From positions 28,290-92,289 of the forward strand of contig JAZNXU010000014.1 of the NCBI GenBank assembly GCA_045594065.1: a stretch of 64,000 bases of DNA. The letters run 5' to 3'. Shown one piece after another: positions 34,072-42,336 of this stretch. Positions within the stretch are counted from its first letter, which is position 1. Every line of letters begins with the position of its first letter. Origin of the DNA: SIG565 sp045594065 (GTDB lineage: Bacteria > Bacillota > Clostridia > Oscillospirales > Acutalibacteraceae). The notes under the pieces are model-generated. The model had not been told where the DNA came from and made no database searches. It worked only from the letters and a program-made list of their open reading frames with translations. Position numbers and translations under genes: made by a program.

Positions 34072-35039
34072 TTCTTTACAATTTCACAGTTAGGGTAGTA
34101 CCATAAAAGTATTTCCTTATAGGTGCCGCCCTGCTGTGCCATATACTGAGCCCCCGACTGACTAAGCCCCACACCGTGACCGTAACCGCGGACGGTAAAG
34201 GTGAACTCGCCGTTACTGCACGATACATCAAAATTTGCCGAACGAAGTGAAAAAATATTTCTAATTTCGGCGCCCGTTAGAGTTTTTCCGCATATTGTTA
34301 CATCTTCAACATATCCGTTTGGGCGATGCTTTACTTCACTTATCCAACCGCTTGCATCTCCTGATGTTTCAACCTTTTCTTTAATTTTTGCGGTAAATTC
34401 CTGCTCGGACAGGCTCACTTTTGAAGTATAATCGGAATTAAGCAAATCCCCTATGCTGTCACGCACAATAAGGTATGGCAAATCTTGTCCGAAAACCGAC
34501 TTACAGCTCTCGGTCTTGCCTGCTGAAATTGCGTGATATAACGCTAAAATCGGTTTGCCCCCGTAGCTTATATACTCCCCCTCAACCGAAGCCAGCGCAT
34601 TTTTTATCTTTTTTTCATACAAATCGGCATTTTTGCCCCATTTTTCGCGGGCTTCTGATAGCGTAATATACCGCTGGTTGGTTGCGGAAGAATCAGTTAT
34701 ATCATATTCTTTATCGGCATTTGTGTTTTTTTGGTAGAGCGCATATGTATACGCTGCAACTGCTTGAGCTTTAAGAGCCTCATCACTATATGAGGCGGGC
34801 ATTTCTGCCGCTACAACGCCTAAAATATAATCCGAAAAAGCAATTTCCTCAACTGTGTTGCTTTCGCTTTTTAGAACCTTTATTTTTGCGGTGTTATCAA
34901 TATTGGTTTGAATGCTGTCGCTTAATTTGCCGCCTGTTAATATGCTTTTTTCACTGTCCTTTGCTTTTAGTGATAAAAGCGGCAAAAGCAGCATAAAAAA
35001 TATAAGCGTAACTGCTATTATTACATAAATGTTTTTCAT
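34068..35039 (-). CDS. spoIID: SpoIID/LytB-domain protein (stage II sporulation protein D)
   Basis: 323 residues. An N-terminal membrane anchor (about 4-24) is followed by the SpoIID domain: YILGVVAAEMPASYSDEALKAQAVAAYTYAL split by loops, TNQRY, HAISAGKTES, and the C-terminal GYGHGVGLSQSGAQYMAQ. SpoIID is a lytic transglycosylase working with SpoIIP and SpoIIM to hydrolyse septal peptidoglycan during forespore engulfment. The catalytic Glu of AAEMP is present. Spore genes elsewhere in the window support a true SpoIID rather than a vegetative LytB. Confidence 0.9.
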   Translation of the reverse strand: MKNIYVIIAVTLIFFMLLLPLLSLKAKDSEKSILTGGKLSDSIQTNIDNTAKIKVLKSESNTVEEIAFSDYILGVVAAEMPASYSDEALKAQAVAAYTYALYQKNTNADKEYDITDSSATNQRYITLSEAREKWGKNADLYEKKIKNALASVEGEYISYGGKPILALYHAISAGKTESCKSVFGQDLPYLIVRDSIGDLLNSDYTSKVSLSEQEFTAKIKEKVETSGDASGWISEVKHRPNGYVEDVTICGKTLTGAEIRNIFSLRSANFDVSCSNGEFTFTVRGYGHGVGLSQSGAQYMAQQGGTYKEILLWYYPNCEIVKN

Positions 35040-35120
35040 TTTATTCCCCTGTGTTTTTTACTATATGTATATTATTTTTTATTACTAAAAATAACATAAA
35101 TTTTTAAGTGAGATGATTTT

Positions 35121-35990
35121 ATGAAAATTCCGTTTAAAAAAGTCGGCGTTCTTATCGCCAGCTGCGCACTTTGCTTTACACTGTTGCGTGTTTTGCAAAT
35201 ATTTTTCTGCATTGAGCCTTCTTCAGGCTTTTTCAAATCCGGCTATGCTGCAATAGGCACCGAGCTTAGCGTTGTTATATTTGCTTTTACGCTAATAAGC
35301 GTGCTTTTCTCGTTTTCTGAGCGAAAGGCACCCGCACAATATCCAAAAAACACACCGTTGCTTTCGGTTGGCTATATTCTCCTCTCGGCTTTTTTAGTGG
35401 CGGATTTATTATTTTTTCCAACTACCTTTTCAGCTCCGCTTTGGCAAATTGTAATATATTTTGTTACGGGTGCTATAAGCACACTTCTTATTCTGTTAAC
35501 GGGTATTTCTTTCTTTGTAAAGCTTGATTTCCTTTCCTTTTTAGGTTTTAAAAACGGCAGTTTTCCGTCTGTTTGTACGATTTTCCCGCTTGTTTTTTGG
35601 ATTATAAGAACCATTATTTATTTTTCTTTCTTTACCGAAATTGCCGTAATTTCCGACCTTGTGTTTGAAATTTTAGCTCTTATATCTGTAATGATATTCC
35701 TTTTGTATGTTGCGTTCTTAAAAAACAAAATAGAGCCCGTTAAAGCAGAAAAAAGAATGTTGCCCTTTTTCACTCTCGCTTTTTTAACCTCGGTTTGCTG
35801 CAGCCTGCCACAGATGCTAATTTTTATTTTCGGTTTTGGTTATAAACTTCATTCTATAAATATTAATCACTTAACAATGCTGGGTATCTCGGTATTTTTA
35901 GCTATCTTCTATTTCTGTATTTTTAAAGAGGATAATTTAAAAGAAAAAACCAAAAAACATATAAAAGAAAAAACCAGATTTATAAACTAA
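35121..35990 (+). CDS. Uncharacterised polytopic membrane protein
   Basis: 289 residues with about seven to eight hydrophobic segments and short loops, ending in a strongly basic tail (KEKTKKHIKEKTRF). I recognise no family motif. It is divergent from spoIID and has a strong terminator behind it, so it is a single-gene unit just upstream of dnaA. Its position between spoIID and dnaA allows a sporulation role, but nothing in the protein demonstrates this. Confidence 0.75.
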   Translation: MKIPFKKVGVLIASCALCFTLLRVLQIFFCIEPSSGFFKSGYAAIGTELSVVIFAFTLISVLFSFSERKAPAQYPKNTPLLSVGYILLSAFLVADLLFFPTTFSAPLWQIVIYFVTGAISTLLILLTGISFFVKLDFLSFLGFKNGSFPSVCTIFPLVFWIIRTIIYFSFFTEIAVISDLVFEILALISVMIFLLYVAFLKNKIEPVKAEKRMLPFFTLAFLTSVCCSLPQMLIFIFGFGYKLHSININHLTMLGISVFLAIFYFCIFKEDNLKEKTKKHIKEKTRFIN

Positions 35991-35997
35991 AGCTACA

Positions 35998-36028
35998 GCC
36001 ACGGAAACAACATTTCCGTGGCTTTTTT
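35998..36028 (+). terminator. Intrinsic terminator upstream of dnaA
   Basis: A 10-bp perfect stem GCCACGGAAA/TTTCCGTGGC with loop CAACA, followed by T6. It isolates dnaA from the preceding gene. Confidence 0.95.
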
Positions 36029-36065
36029 ATATATAATATTTATTAATATATATATAATAATATAG

Positions 36066-36094
36066 TTGAAAACTTTTCTTATTTATGTTATAAT
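36066..36094 (+). promoter_or_regulatory. Sigma-A promoter of dnaA
   Basis: TTGAAA, exactly 17 bases, TATAAT, about 60 bases before the TTG start. An AT-only stretch (ATATATAATATTTATTAATA and on) lies just upstream. Confidence 0.85.
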
Positions 36095-36157
36095 AACTTC
36101 AAATATGGGATAGTATACTTTTTTCTTTAAATTTAGATAAAGAGAGGAAGTTTTAAA

Positions 36158-37483
36158 TTGCAAATTGAATCTTTAAACGATATTTGGGGAGCCGTTTGTG
36201 ACCAGTGTCGCGAAAGCATTACGGAGATTGCCTTTAATGTATGGATAAAAGACCTCCACCCTATGGATATGCAAGGTGGAACACTTACCTTAGGTATGTA
36301 TTCGGCATATAAAAAATCGGTAATCGAAACTACATATATGTCACTTTTAAAGGACTGCCTTAAAACAATAATGGGCGTTGATATGGACATCAAAATTGTT
36401 GTTGAGGATGAAAACGGAATGGAGAAAAAGCCACCCGTTATTTCTTCATACGAAGATTCCTTTACCTTTGATAACTTCATTGTGGGCTCAACCAACCGTT
36501 ATGCCCATGCAGCGGCTATGGCTGTGGCGAGTAATCCAGAAAATACAATGCATTATAATCCTTTGGTTATTTACGGTCCGTCAGGCGTTGGTAAAACCCA
36601 CTTAATGTTGGCTATTCGCAACGAGGTTTTAAGAAGAAATCCTAATTATAAGGTTGAATATGTAAGAAGTGAAGAATTCACTAATCAGCTCATTAAAGCC
36701 TTGCAGGACGGTAAGCTAGGTCTTGGCACAATGGAAGACTTTAGAAACCGTTACAGAAATGTTGATATGCTTCTTATCGATGATATTCAGTTTATCGCCG
36801 GTAAGGAATCCACTCAGGAAGAATTTTTTAATACCTTTAATGCACTTTATGAGAAAAATAAGCATATTGTTGTAACGCTCGACCGTCCTACAAAATCAAT
36901 TGCTACTCTTGAAGACCGAATTAAAACCAGACTTCAAGGCGGTATGTCTGCTGATATTACCCCTGCCGATTTTGAAACCCGCGTTGGTATTATTATTAAA
37001 AAGGCTGAGAGATTAGGAATTAAGCTTGCCGACGATATTGTTTATGAGATTGCTAAAAAAATAATTTCAAATACCCGCCAGCTTGAGGGTGTTGTAAATA
37101 AACTGCAGGCTTATATTCAGATTGAAAACAAAACACCTACTGTTTCAGTTCTTAATAATTTAATACGCGATGTTATTAATGATACACAGCCTGAGCCTAT
37201 TAAAATTGAGCGTATTATTGAAGAGGTAGCAAGAAGCTACCGTGTATCGGAAAGTGATATTCTTTCTACCCGCCGCTCGGCTCAGATAGCATTAGCGCGC
37301 CAAATAGCTATGTACATAGCAAGAGAAACAACCGAGCTTTCTTATCAAGCAATTGGTGAAAGCTTTGGTAAAGACCATTCAACGGTGCTTTACAATGTTG
37401 GACAGGTTGAAAAATTTATTAAGGAAAAACCATACGAAAAAGAGGTTATTGATGAAATAATCCGTAACCTTAAATCAGAATAG
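36158..37483 (+). CDS. dnaA: Chromosomal replication initiator DnaA
   Basis: 441 residues starting with TTG after AGAGAGGAAG. Domain I spans about 1-80, then a short linker; the AAA+ domain has Walker A GPSGVGKTH (about 140-148), Walker B LLIDDIQFI, and sensor motifs. Domain IV ends with the DnaA signature SFGKDHSTVLYN for DnaA-box binding. It is the first gene of the dnaA-dnaN-yaaA-recF-remB-gyrB-gyrA series with its own promoter. The linker domain II is short compared with many homologues. Confidence 0.98.
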   Translation: MQIESLNDIWGAVCDQCRESITEIAFNVWIKDLHPMDMQGGTLTLGMYSAYKKSVIETTYMSLLKDCLKTIMGVDMDIKIVVEDENGMEKKPPVISSYEDSFTFDNFIVGSTNRYAHAAAMAVASNPENTMHYNPLVIYGPSGVGKTHLMLAIRNEVLRRNPNYKVEYVRSEEFTNQLIKALQDGKLGLGTMEDFRNRYRNVDMLLIDDIQFIAGKESTQEEFFNTFNALYEKNKHIVVTLDRPTKSIATLEDRIKTRLQGGMSADITPADFETRVGIIIKKAERLGIKLADDIVYEIAKKIISNTRQLEGVVNKLQAYIQIENKTPTVSVLNNLIRDVINDTQPEPIKIERIIEEVARSYRVSESDILSTRRSAQIALARQIAMYIARETTELSYQAIGESFGKDHSTVLYNVGQVEKFIKEKPYEKEVIDEIIRNLKSE

Positions 37484-37709
37484 TTTTAAACCGAGTTATT
37501 AGTTTTTAACTAACTATTTTAAACAAGACGGTTGATAACAAAATTTGACAAAAAATTACAAACATATTATTAAAAAATTATCCCCAATCAAAATTCCCAT
37601 AACAAAGGGCTTTTAGAAAGGTTTTCCACCGTTTCAACCGTATATATTACTTCTACTTTTTTTATCATTCTTTTAAAGAAAAATTTTTGTTATACAAGGA
37701 GAAAACAAA
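37484..37709 (+). other. dnaA-dnaN intergenic region, candidate origin/AT-rich unwinding region
   Basis: 226 bases, strongly AT-rich. It holds TTATCCCCA at 37578-37586 (one mismatch to a DnaA box) and weaker TTTTCCACC at 37622. A TTGACA at 37545 could be the dnaN -35 but its -10 is poor. No cluster of good DnaA boxes is seen here or upstream of dnaA, so the position of the functional origin is not settled. Confidence 0.35.
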
Positions 37710-38810
37710 ATGATAGTTACTATCGAGCGTGAAAAAATTTTAGAGGCTGTAAATCATCTTTCCCGTATAGTTTCATCTAAAACGAGTCTTCCTGTTCTTG
37801 AGGGTATTTTAATTTCTGCTGAAAGAGGAAAAGTAACCCTTATAAGCTATAACCTTGAAATGGGTATTAAAAAAGAAATATACGCATCTACTGAAGAAGA
37901 GGGCGACATTGTAATTAATGCAAAAATACTTGCTGACATTTTAAGAAGAATGGACGGACTCAGTGTAGAAATTTCAACTGATGACCGACTTATGTGCCAT
38001 ATAAAATCAGGTGCTGCTAACTTTGATATTATGGGAATGGCAGCATCGGATTTTCCAGAAATGCCTAGTGCTCCGGAAAAAAATAAAATGGTGCTTAGCG
38101 GTGAAATAGTTAAAAATATGGTTCGTCGTACAATTTTTGCAGTAGCACAGAATGAAGGCACAAGACCTATTCTCACAGGTATTAATGTAACATTTTGTGA
38201 GGGTGCTGTTAAATTTGTTGCAATAGATGGCTATCGCCTTGCAATAAGAACAGAAAAACTTAATATAAATGATGATATAAATTTAATAATTTCAGGCAGA
38301 GCCATAGGCGAGCTTGTAAAACTAATAACCGATGACGAAGAAGATGTTGAAATATATGTAAATGATAATCTTATTTGCTTTAAAACAGGTGGTTATTCAT
38401 TTATTTCTCGTCTTTTAGAGGGTAGCTTTGTTGATTACAAAAAAACGGTGCCCGAAACCTATAAACAGAGAATATTTGTTAAAACAAAAGAACTTATAGA
38501 TACTATTGAGCGTATTAGTTTAGTAATTAATGATACTTTCTCAACACCTGTAAGATGTATTTTTTCTGAGGATAATATTGTTTTCAGCTGTACTTCATCA
38601 GTAGGACGAGCTACTGAAAATTTTCCCATTACTCTTGAGGGTGAAGAATTTGAAATTGGTCTTAACAGTCGTTATTTAATAGAAGCTTTAAAGGCAACAG
38701 AGTCAGATACTGTTAAAATTGAATTTGGCGGACCGTCTGCAGGTGTGCTTATTAAACCCACTGAGGGTGAAGATTTTCTTTATATGATTATGCCGATGAG
38801 GTTAAAATAA
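37710..38810 (+). CDS. dnaN: DNA polymerase III beta sliding clamp
   Basis: 366 residues, the normal length, with three repeated clamp domains. The recognisable N-terminus is MIVTIEREKILEAVNHLSRI, then RPILTGINV in the second domain and the C-terminal YMIMPMRLK with the peptide-binding pocket residues. It forms the processivity ring. AAGGAGAAAACAAA precedes the ATG. The stop overlaps the next start as TAATG. Codon choice is markedly AT-rich compared with genes a few kb away. Confidence 0.97.
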   Translation: MIVTIEREKILEAVNHLSRIVSSKTSLPVLEGILISAERGKVTLISYNLEMGIKKEIYASTEEEGDIVINAKILADILRRMDGLSVEISTDDRLMCHIKSGAANFDIMGMAASDFPEMPSAPEKNKMVLSGEIVKNMVRRTIFAVAQNEGTRPILTGINVTFCEGAVKFVAIDGYRLAIRTEKLNINDDINLIISGRAIGELVKLITDDEEDVEIYVNDNLICFKTGGYSFISRLLEGSFVDYKKTVPETYKQRIFVKTKELIDTIERISLVINDTFSTPVRCIFSEDNIVFSCTSSVGRATENFPITLEGEEFEIGLNSRYLIEALKATESDTVKIEFGGPSAGVLIKPTEGEDFLYMIMPMRLK

Positions 38811-39019
38811 TGGAAAAAATAATTACTATAAAAGAAGATTTTATTAAACTCGATTCACTTTTAAAATATGCAGGTATAGCCGCTACAGGCGGACATGCTA
38901 AAATGCTTATTTTAGATGAAGAAATTAAGGTTAACGGTGAAATTTGTACACAACGCGGTAAAAAAATAAGAAAAGATGATAAAGTACAGATTGATGACAC
39001 TATCTTAATTATTAAGTAA
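38810..39019 (+). CDS. S4-domain RNA-binding protein (YaaA/RlbA-like)
   Basis: 69 residues, a single S4 RNA-binding fold: FIKLDSLLKYAGIAATGGHAKMLI split at the helix turn, then VNGEICTQRGKKIRKDDKV. Small S4 proteins in exactly this dnaN-recF position (Bacillus yaaA) have been linked to ribosome assembly. Both junctions are TAATG overlaps, so translation is coupled with dnaN and recF. Confidence 0.92.
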   Translation: MEKIITIKEDFIKLDSLLKYAGIAATGGHAKMLILDEEIKVNGEICTQRGKKIRKDDKVQIDDTILIIK

Positions 39020-40080
39020 TGATAATAAAAAAATTAGAAATTAAGAATTTTAGAAATATAGGTGAAGCAAAATTAGAGCCTATAGAACAAGTAAATATTA
39101 TAAGCGGTGAAAATGCGCAAGGCAAAACTAATTTAATTGAGGCTATATGGTTTTTCACAGGGGCTAAAAGCTTTCGTGGAATAAAGGATAATGAAGCTGT
39201 AAGAAAAGGCAGCGAAAAAGCAAATATTAAATTAGAATTTATTGCCGGCGGCATTGAAAAAGATGCCGAAATTGAAATTAAAGAAAAAAAATCAATAAAG
39301 CTTGGCGGTAAAAATTTAAAAACACCGTCAGCTATGGCAGGAAATTTTAATTGTGTTGTATTTTCTCCTACAGACCTTAATTTTGTATCTGGTGCACCAC
39401 AGCTAAGAAGAAGATTTTTAGATATAGCAATTGGGCAGCTTTATCCAAAATATATAGATATATTAAGGGAATATACACGAGCTGTTAAACAGAGAAATAA
39501 TATTTTAAAGGATAGTATTAAAGACGGTTCACTTATTTTTTTAATAGAGGATTTTGAAAGAATTATTGCCACTGAGGGTAAGAAAATAATTGATTACAGA
39601 TTAAGGTATATAGAGCTTTTAAAAAAATATTCAACCGAGATATATTCTGGAATTTCTGAAAAAACTGAGTTTTTTGAAATAGAATATGTAAGTACCGTAA
39701 AATCTGATTTCATTAATGAATTAAAAATTTCACGAGAAAAAGATAAATTTAAAGGTATTACAAGTGTTGGACCACATAGAGATGATATAATCTTTAAAAT
39801 AAATGATTTTCCGGCTCGTGAATATGCTTCACAGGGGCAAAAGAGAAGTATTACGCTGGCATTAAAACTTGCCGAGGCTGAAATTATTAATATAACAGCG
39901 GGAGAACATCCTGTTATTTTACTTGATGATGTAATGAGTGAGCTTGATAAAAAGCGTCAAAATTATATCTTAAATAAAATTAAAGGAAGACAAGTATTTA
40001 TTACCTGTTGTGAAGAAGAAAATTTTAAAGAACTTGAAAAAGGAAATATTATTAGAATTAAAAACGGAGAAATAATTTAA
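39019..40080 (+). CDS. recF: DNA replication/repair protein RecF
   Basis: 353 residues, full length. The SMC-like ATPase has Walker A SGENAQGKTN (about 29-38), the signature YASQGQKRSI and Walker B VILLDDVMSELD. With RecO/RecR it loads RecA at gapped DNA. It is one of the most AT-rich genes in the window, with runs of AAA and TTA codons, though all motifs are intact. TAATG overlaps lie at both ends. Confidence 0.97.
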   Translation: MIIKKLEIKNFRNIGEAKLEPIEQVNIISGENAQGKTNLIEAIWFFTGAKSFRGIKDNEAVRKGSEKANIKLEFIAGGIEKDAEIEIKEKKSIKLGGKNLKTPSAMAGNFNCVVFSPTDLNFVSGAPQLRRRFLDIAIGQLYPKYIDILREYTRAVKQRNNILKDSIKDGSLIFLIEDFERIIATEGKKIIDYRLRYIELLKKYSTEIYSGISEKTEFFEIEYVSTVKSDFINELKISREKDKFKGITSVGPHRDDIIFKINDFPAREYASQGQKRSITLALKLAEAEIINITAGEHPVILLDDVMSELDKKRQNYILNKIKGRQVFITCCEEENFKELEKGNIIRIKNGEII

Positions 40081-40355
40081 TGTATTTACATTTAGGTAAA
40101 GAAACTGTAATAAAAGATGAAGATATTATAGGAATATTTGATCTTGATACTGCAACCGTTTCACGGCATACACGAAAATATTTAAATACAGCCGAAAAAG
40201 AGGGTCAAGCAGTAACAGTAAGCTATGAGCTACCAAAATCTTTTATTGTTTGTGCTAAGCCAAAAAGTAAAGAAAAGAAAGTATATATTTCTCAAATATC
40301 CTCTGTTACTCTGTTAAAGAGAAGCAGTAATTTAATATATGATATTAAAGAATAA
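40080..40355 (+). CDS. remB: Extracellular matrix regulator RemB (DUF370, YaaB)
   Basis: 91 residues. The N-terminal YLHLGKETVIKDEDIIGIFDL is characteristic of the DUF370/YaaB family, which occupies this recF-gyrB position in many Firmicutes. In Bacillus, RemB is a DNA-binding-fold relative of RemA that affects biofilm matrix expression; the function in this organism is inferred. It is coupled to recF by TAATG and followed by gyrB after 18 bases. Confidence 0.85.
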   Translation: MYLHLGKETVIKDEDIIGIFDLDTATVSRHTRKYLNTAEKEGQAVTVSYELPKSFIVCAKPKSKEKKVYISQISSVTLLKRSSNLIYDIKE

Positions 40356-40373
40356 AGAAAAGGAAAGAAAAAA

Positions 40374-42317
40374 ATGTCTGAAGAAATTAAAAACACGGTA
40401 GTAACCGAAAATTACGACGAAAATTCCATTCAGGTATTAGAGGGTCTTGAGGCTGTTAGAAAACGCCCAGGTATGTACATAGGCTCAACAGGTGAAAGAG
40501 GTCTTCACCACCTAGTATATGAAATTGTGGATAACTCTATTGATGAAGCTTTAGCAGGTTATTGTGATAAAATAACGGTTGAACTTCTTGATGACGGAAT
40601 TGTTCGTGTTACCGATAACGGACGCGGTATTCCTGTTGGTATAAATCCTCAAAAGGGTATTCCTACAGTAACTGTAGTATTCACAATTCTTCACGCCGGC
40701 GGAAAGTTCGGCGGTGGCGGATATAAAGTATCGGGCGGACTTCACGGTGTTGGTGCATCGGTTGTTAATGCGTTATCCTCATGGCTTGAGGTTGAAGTAA
40801 GTGACGGTACAAATATATATAAACAGCGTTATGAAAAAGGTAATATTGTTACAGATTTAGAGGTTATAGGAAAAACTGATAAAACAGGTACCGTTGTAAC
40901 CTTTAAACCTGATCCGACAATTTTTACAGACACTACTACTTACGATTACGATACTCTTCTTACTCGTCTTCGTGAGCAATCTTTTCTTAATGCAGGTATT
41001 CGTGTAGAGATTAAAGATCTTCGTACCGATGTTTACGAGCCTAAAAATGACGAATTTTATTATGAGGGCGGTATTCGTTCTTATGTAGATTTTCTTTTAA
41101 AAGGAATAAAGAAAGAGCCGCTTAATAGCGAGGTTATATATCTTGCAGGTGAAAAGGATGACGAATCGGCTGAAATAGCGCTTATTTGGTCAACAGCTTA
41201 CGATAATAAGATAATGTCATTTGCTAATACGCTCCATACTATCGATGGCGGTACCCACGAGCAGGCATTCCGTCAAACAGTAGCGCGTGTAGTTAATAAA
41301 TATGCCCACGATTTTAAAAAATTAAAGGTTGATTCTGATAATTTAAAGGGCGAAGACATTATGGAGGGTCTGGTTGCTGTTGTTTCGGTTAAACTTTCAG
41401 ATGCTCAGTTTGAAAGTCAAACCAAGGCAAAGTTAGGTAATACCTCAATAGGTACACTTGTTAGAGGAATCATTAATGACAAGTTATATCAGTATTTAGA
41501 AGAGCATCCAAACGAAGCTAAAATTGTTATTGAAAAGGCAATTGCGGCATCAAATGCGCGTGAAGCCGCTCAAAAAGCCCGTGATGCATCACGAAATAAG
41601 GCAGGTATAGGCGGAAAGTCGCGTATGCCCGAAAAATTAACTGACTGTATATCTAACGACCCAACGAAGACCGAGATATTCATAGTAGAGGGTGACTCTG
41701 CGGGAGGCTCGGCAGTAGAGGGTAGAAATTCCACCTATCAGGCAATTTTACCGCTTTGGGGTAAAATGCTTAATGTTGAAAAAGCGCGCGATGATAAGGT
41801 TTACGGAAACGATAAATTAACACCTGTTATTGTGGCTTTAGGTACAGGTATAGGTGAAAACTTTGATATTGAAAAGCTTCGCTACGATAAAATCGTTATT
41901 ATGGCGGATGCAGATGTAGACGGCTCTCATATCAGAACACTTTTACTTACTTTTTTCTTCCGTTATATGCCACAGCTTATTGAAACAGGTCATATTTATT
42001 TGGCTCAGCCTCCGCTTTACCGTGTTTCAAAGGGTAAAAAGCATTTTGATGCATTCACAGATGAGGAAAAGGCAAAATATATAGAAGAACTCGGCGGTAA
42101 TGCTGATGTTCAGCGTTATAAAGGTCTTGGTGAAATGGATCCCGATCAGCTTTGGGAAACCACACTCAATCCGGAAGTTCGCACAATGCTCAGAGTTACA
42201 ATGAACGATGCACAGCTTGCTGATGAAACCTTTACTATGCTTATGGGTGAAGAGGTTGAGCCCAGAAAACAATTTATTGAAGAAAACGCGGTATTTGCGA
42301 CCGACTTAGATATTTAA
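40374..42317 (+). CDS. gyrB: DNA gyrase subunit B
   Basis: 647 residues. The GHKL ATPase shows EIVDNSIDEAL, DNGRGIP and SGGLHGVGASVVNALS. The Toprim domain has EGDSAGGSA and DADVDGSHI. The C-terminus YKGLGEMDPDQLWETT is canonical. With GyrA it introduces negative supercoils using ATP. The length corresponds to the short form lacking the large insertion of Gram-negative GyrB. AAAGGAAAGAAAAAA precedes the ATG. Confidence 0.98.
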   Translation: MSEEIKNTVVTENYDENSIQVLEGLEAVRKRPGMYIGSTGERGLHHLVYEIVDNSIDEALAGYCDKITVELLDDGIVRVTDNGRGIPVGINPQKGIPTVTVVFTILHAGGKFGGGGYKVSGGLHGVGASVVNALSSWLEVEVSDGTNIYKQRYEKGNIVTDLEVIGKTDKTGTVVTFKPDPTIFTDTTTYDYDTLLTRLREQSFLNAGIRVEIKDLRTDVYEPKNDEFYYEGGIRSYVDFLLKGIKKEPLNSEVIYLAGEKDDESAEIALIWSTAYDNKIMSFANTLHTIDGGTHEQAFRQTVARVVNKYAHDFKKLKVDSDNLKGEDIMEGLVAVVSVKLSDAQFESQTKAKLGNTSIGTLVRGIINDKLYQYLEEHPNEAKIVIEKAIAASNAREAAQKARDASRNKAGIGGKSRMPEKLTDCISNDPTKTEIFIVEGDSAGGSAVEGRNSTYQAILPLWGKMLNVEKARDDKVYGNDKLTPVIVALGTGIGENFDIEKLRYDKIVIMADADVDGSHIRTLLLTFFFRYMPQLIETGHIYLAQPPLYRVSKGKKHFDAFTDEEKAKYIEELGGNADVQRYKGLGEMDPDQLWETTLNPEVRTMLRVTMNDAQLADETFTMLMGEEVEPRKQFIEENAVFATDLDI

Positions 42318-42336
42318 TACGAGGGGAGTGCTTAAA

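Noticed and set aside
37484..37709. Confident oriC with DnaA boxes
   Set aside because: Only one near-match and one poor match to TTATCCACA were found; this is not a cluster.
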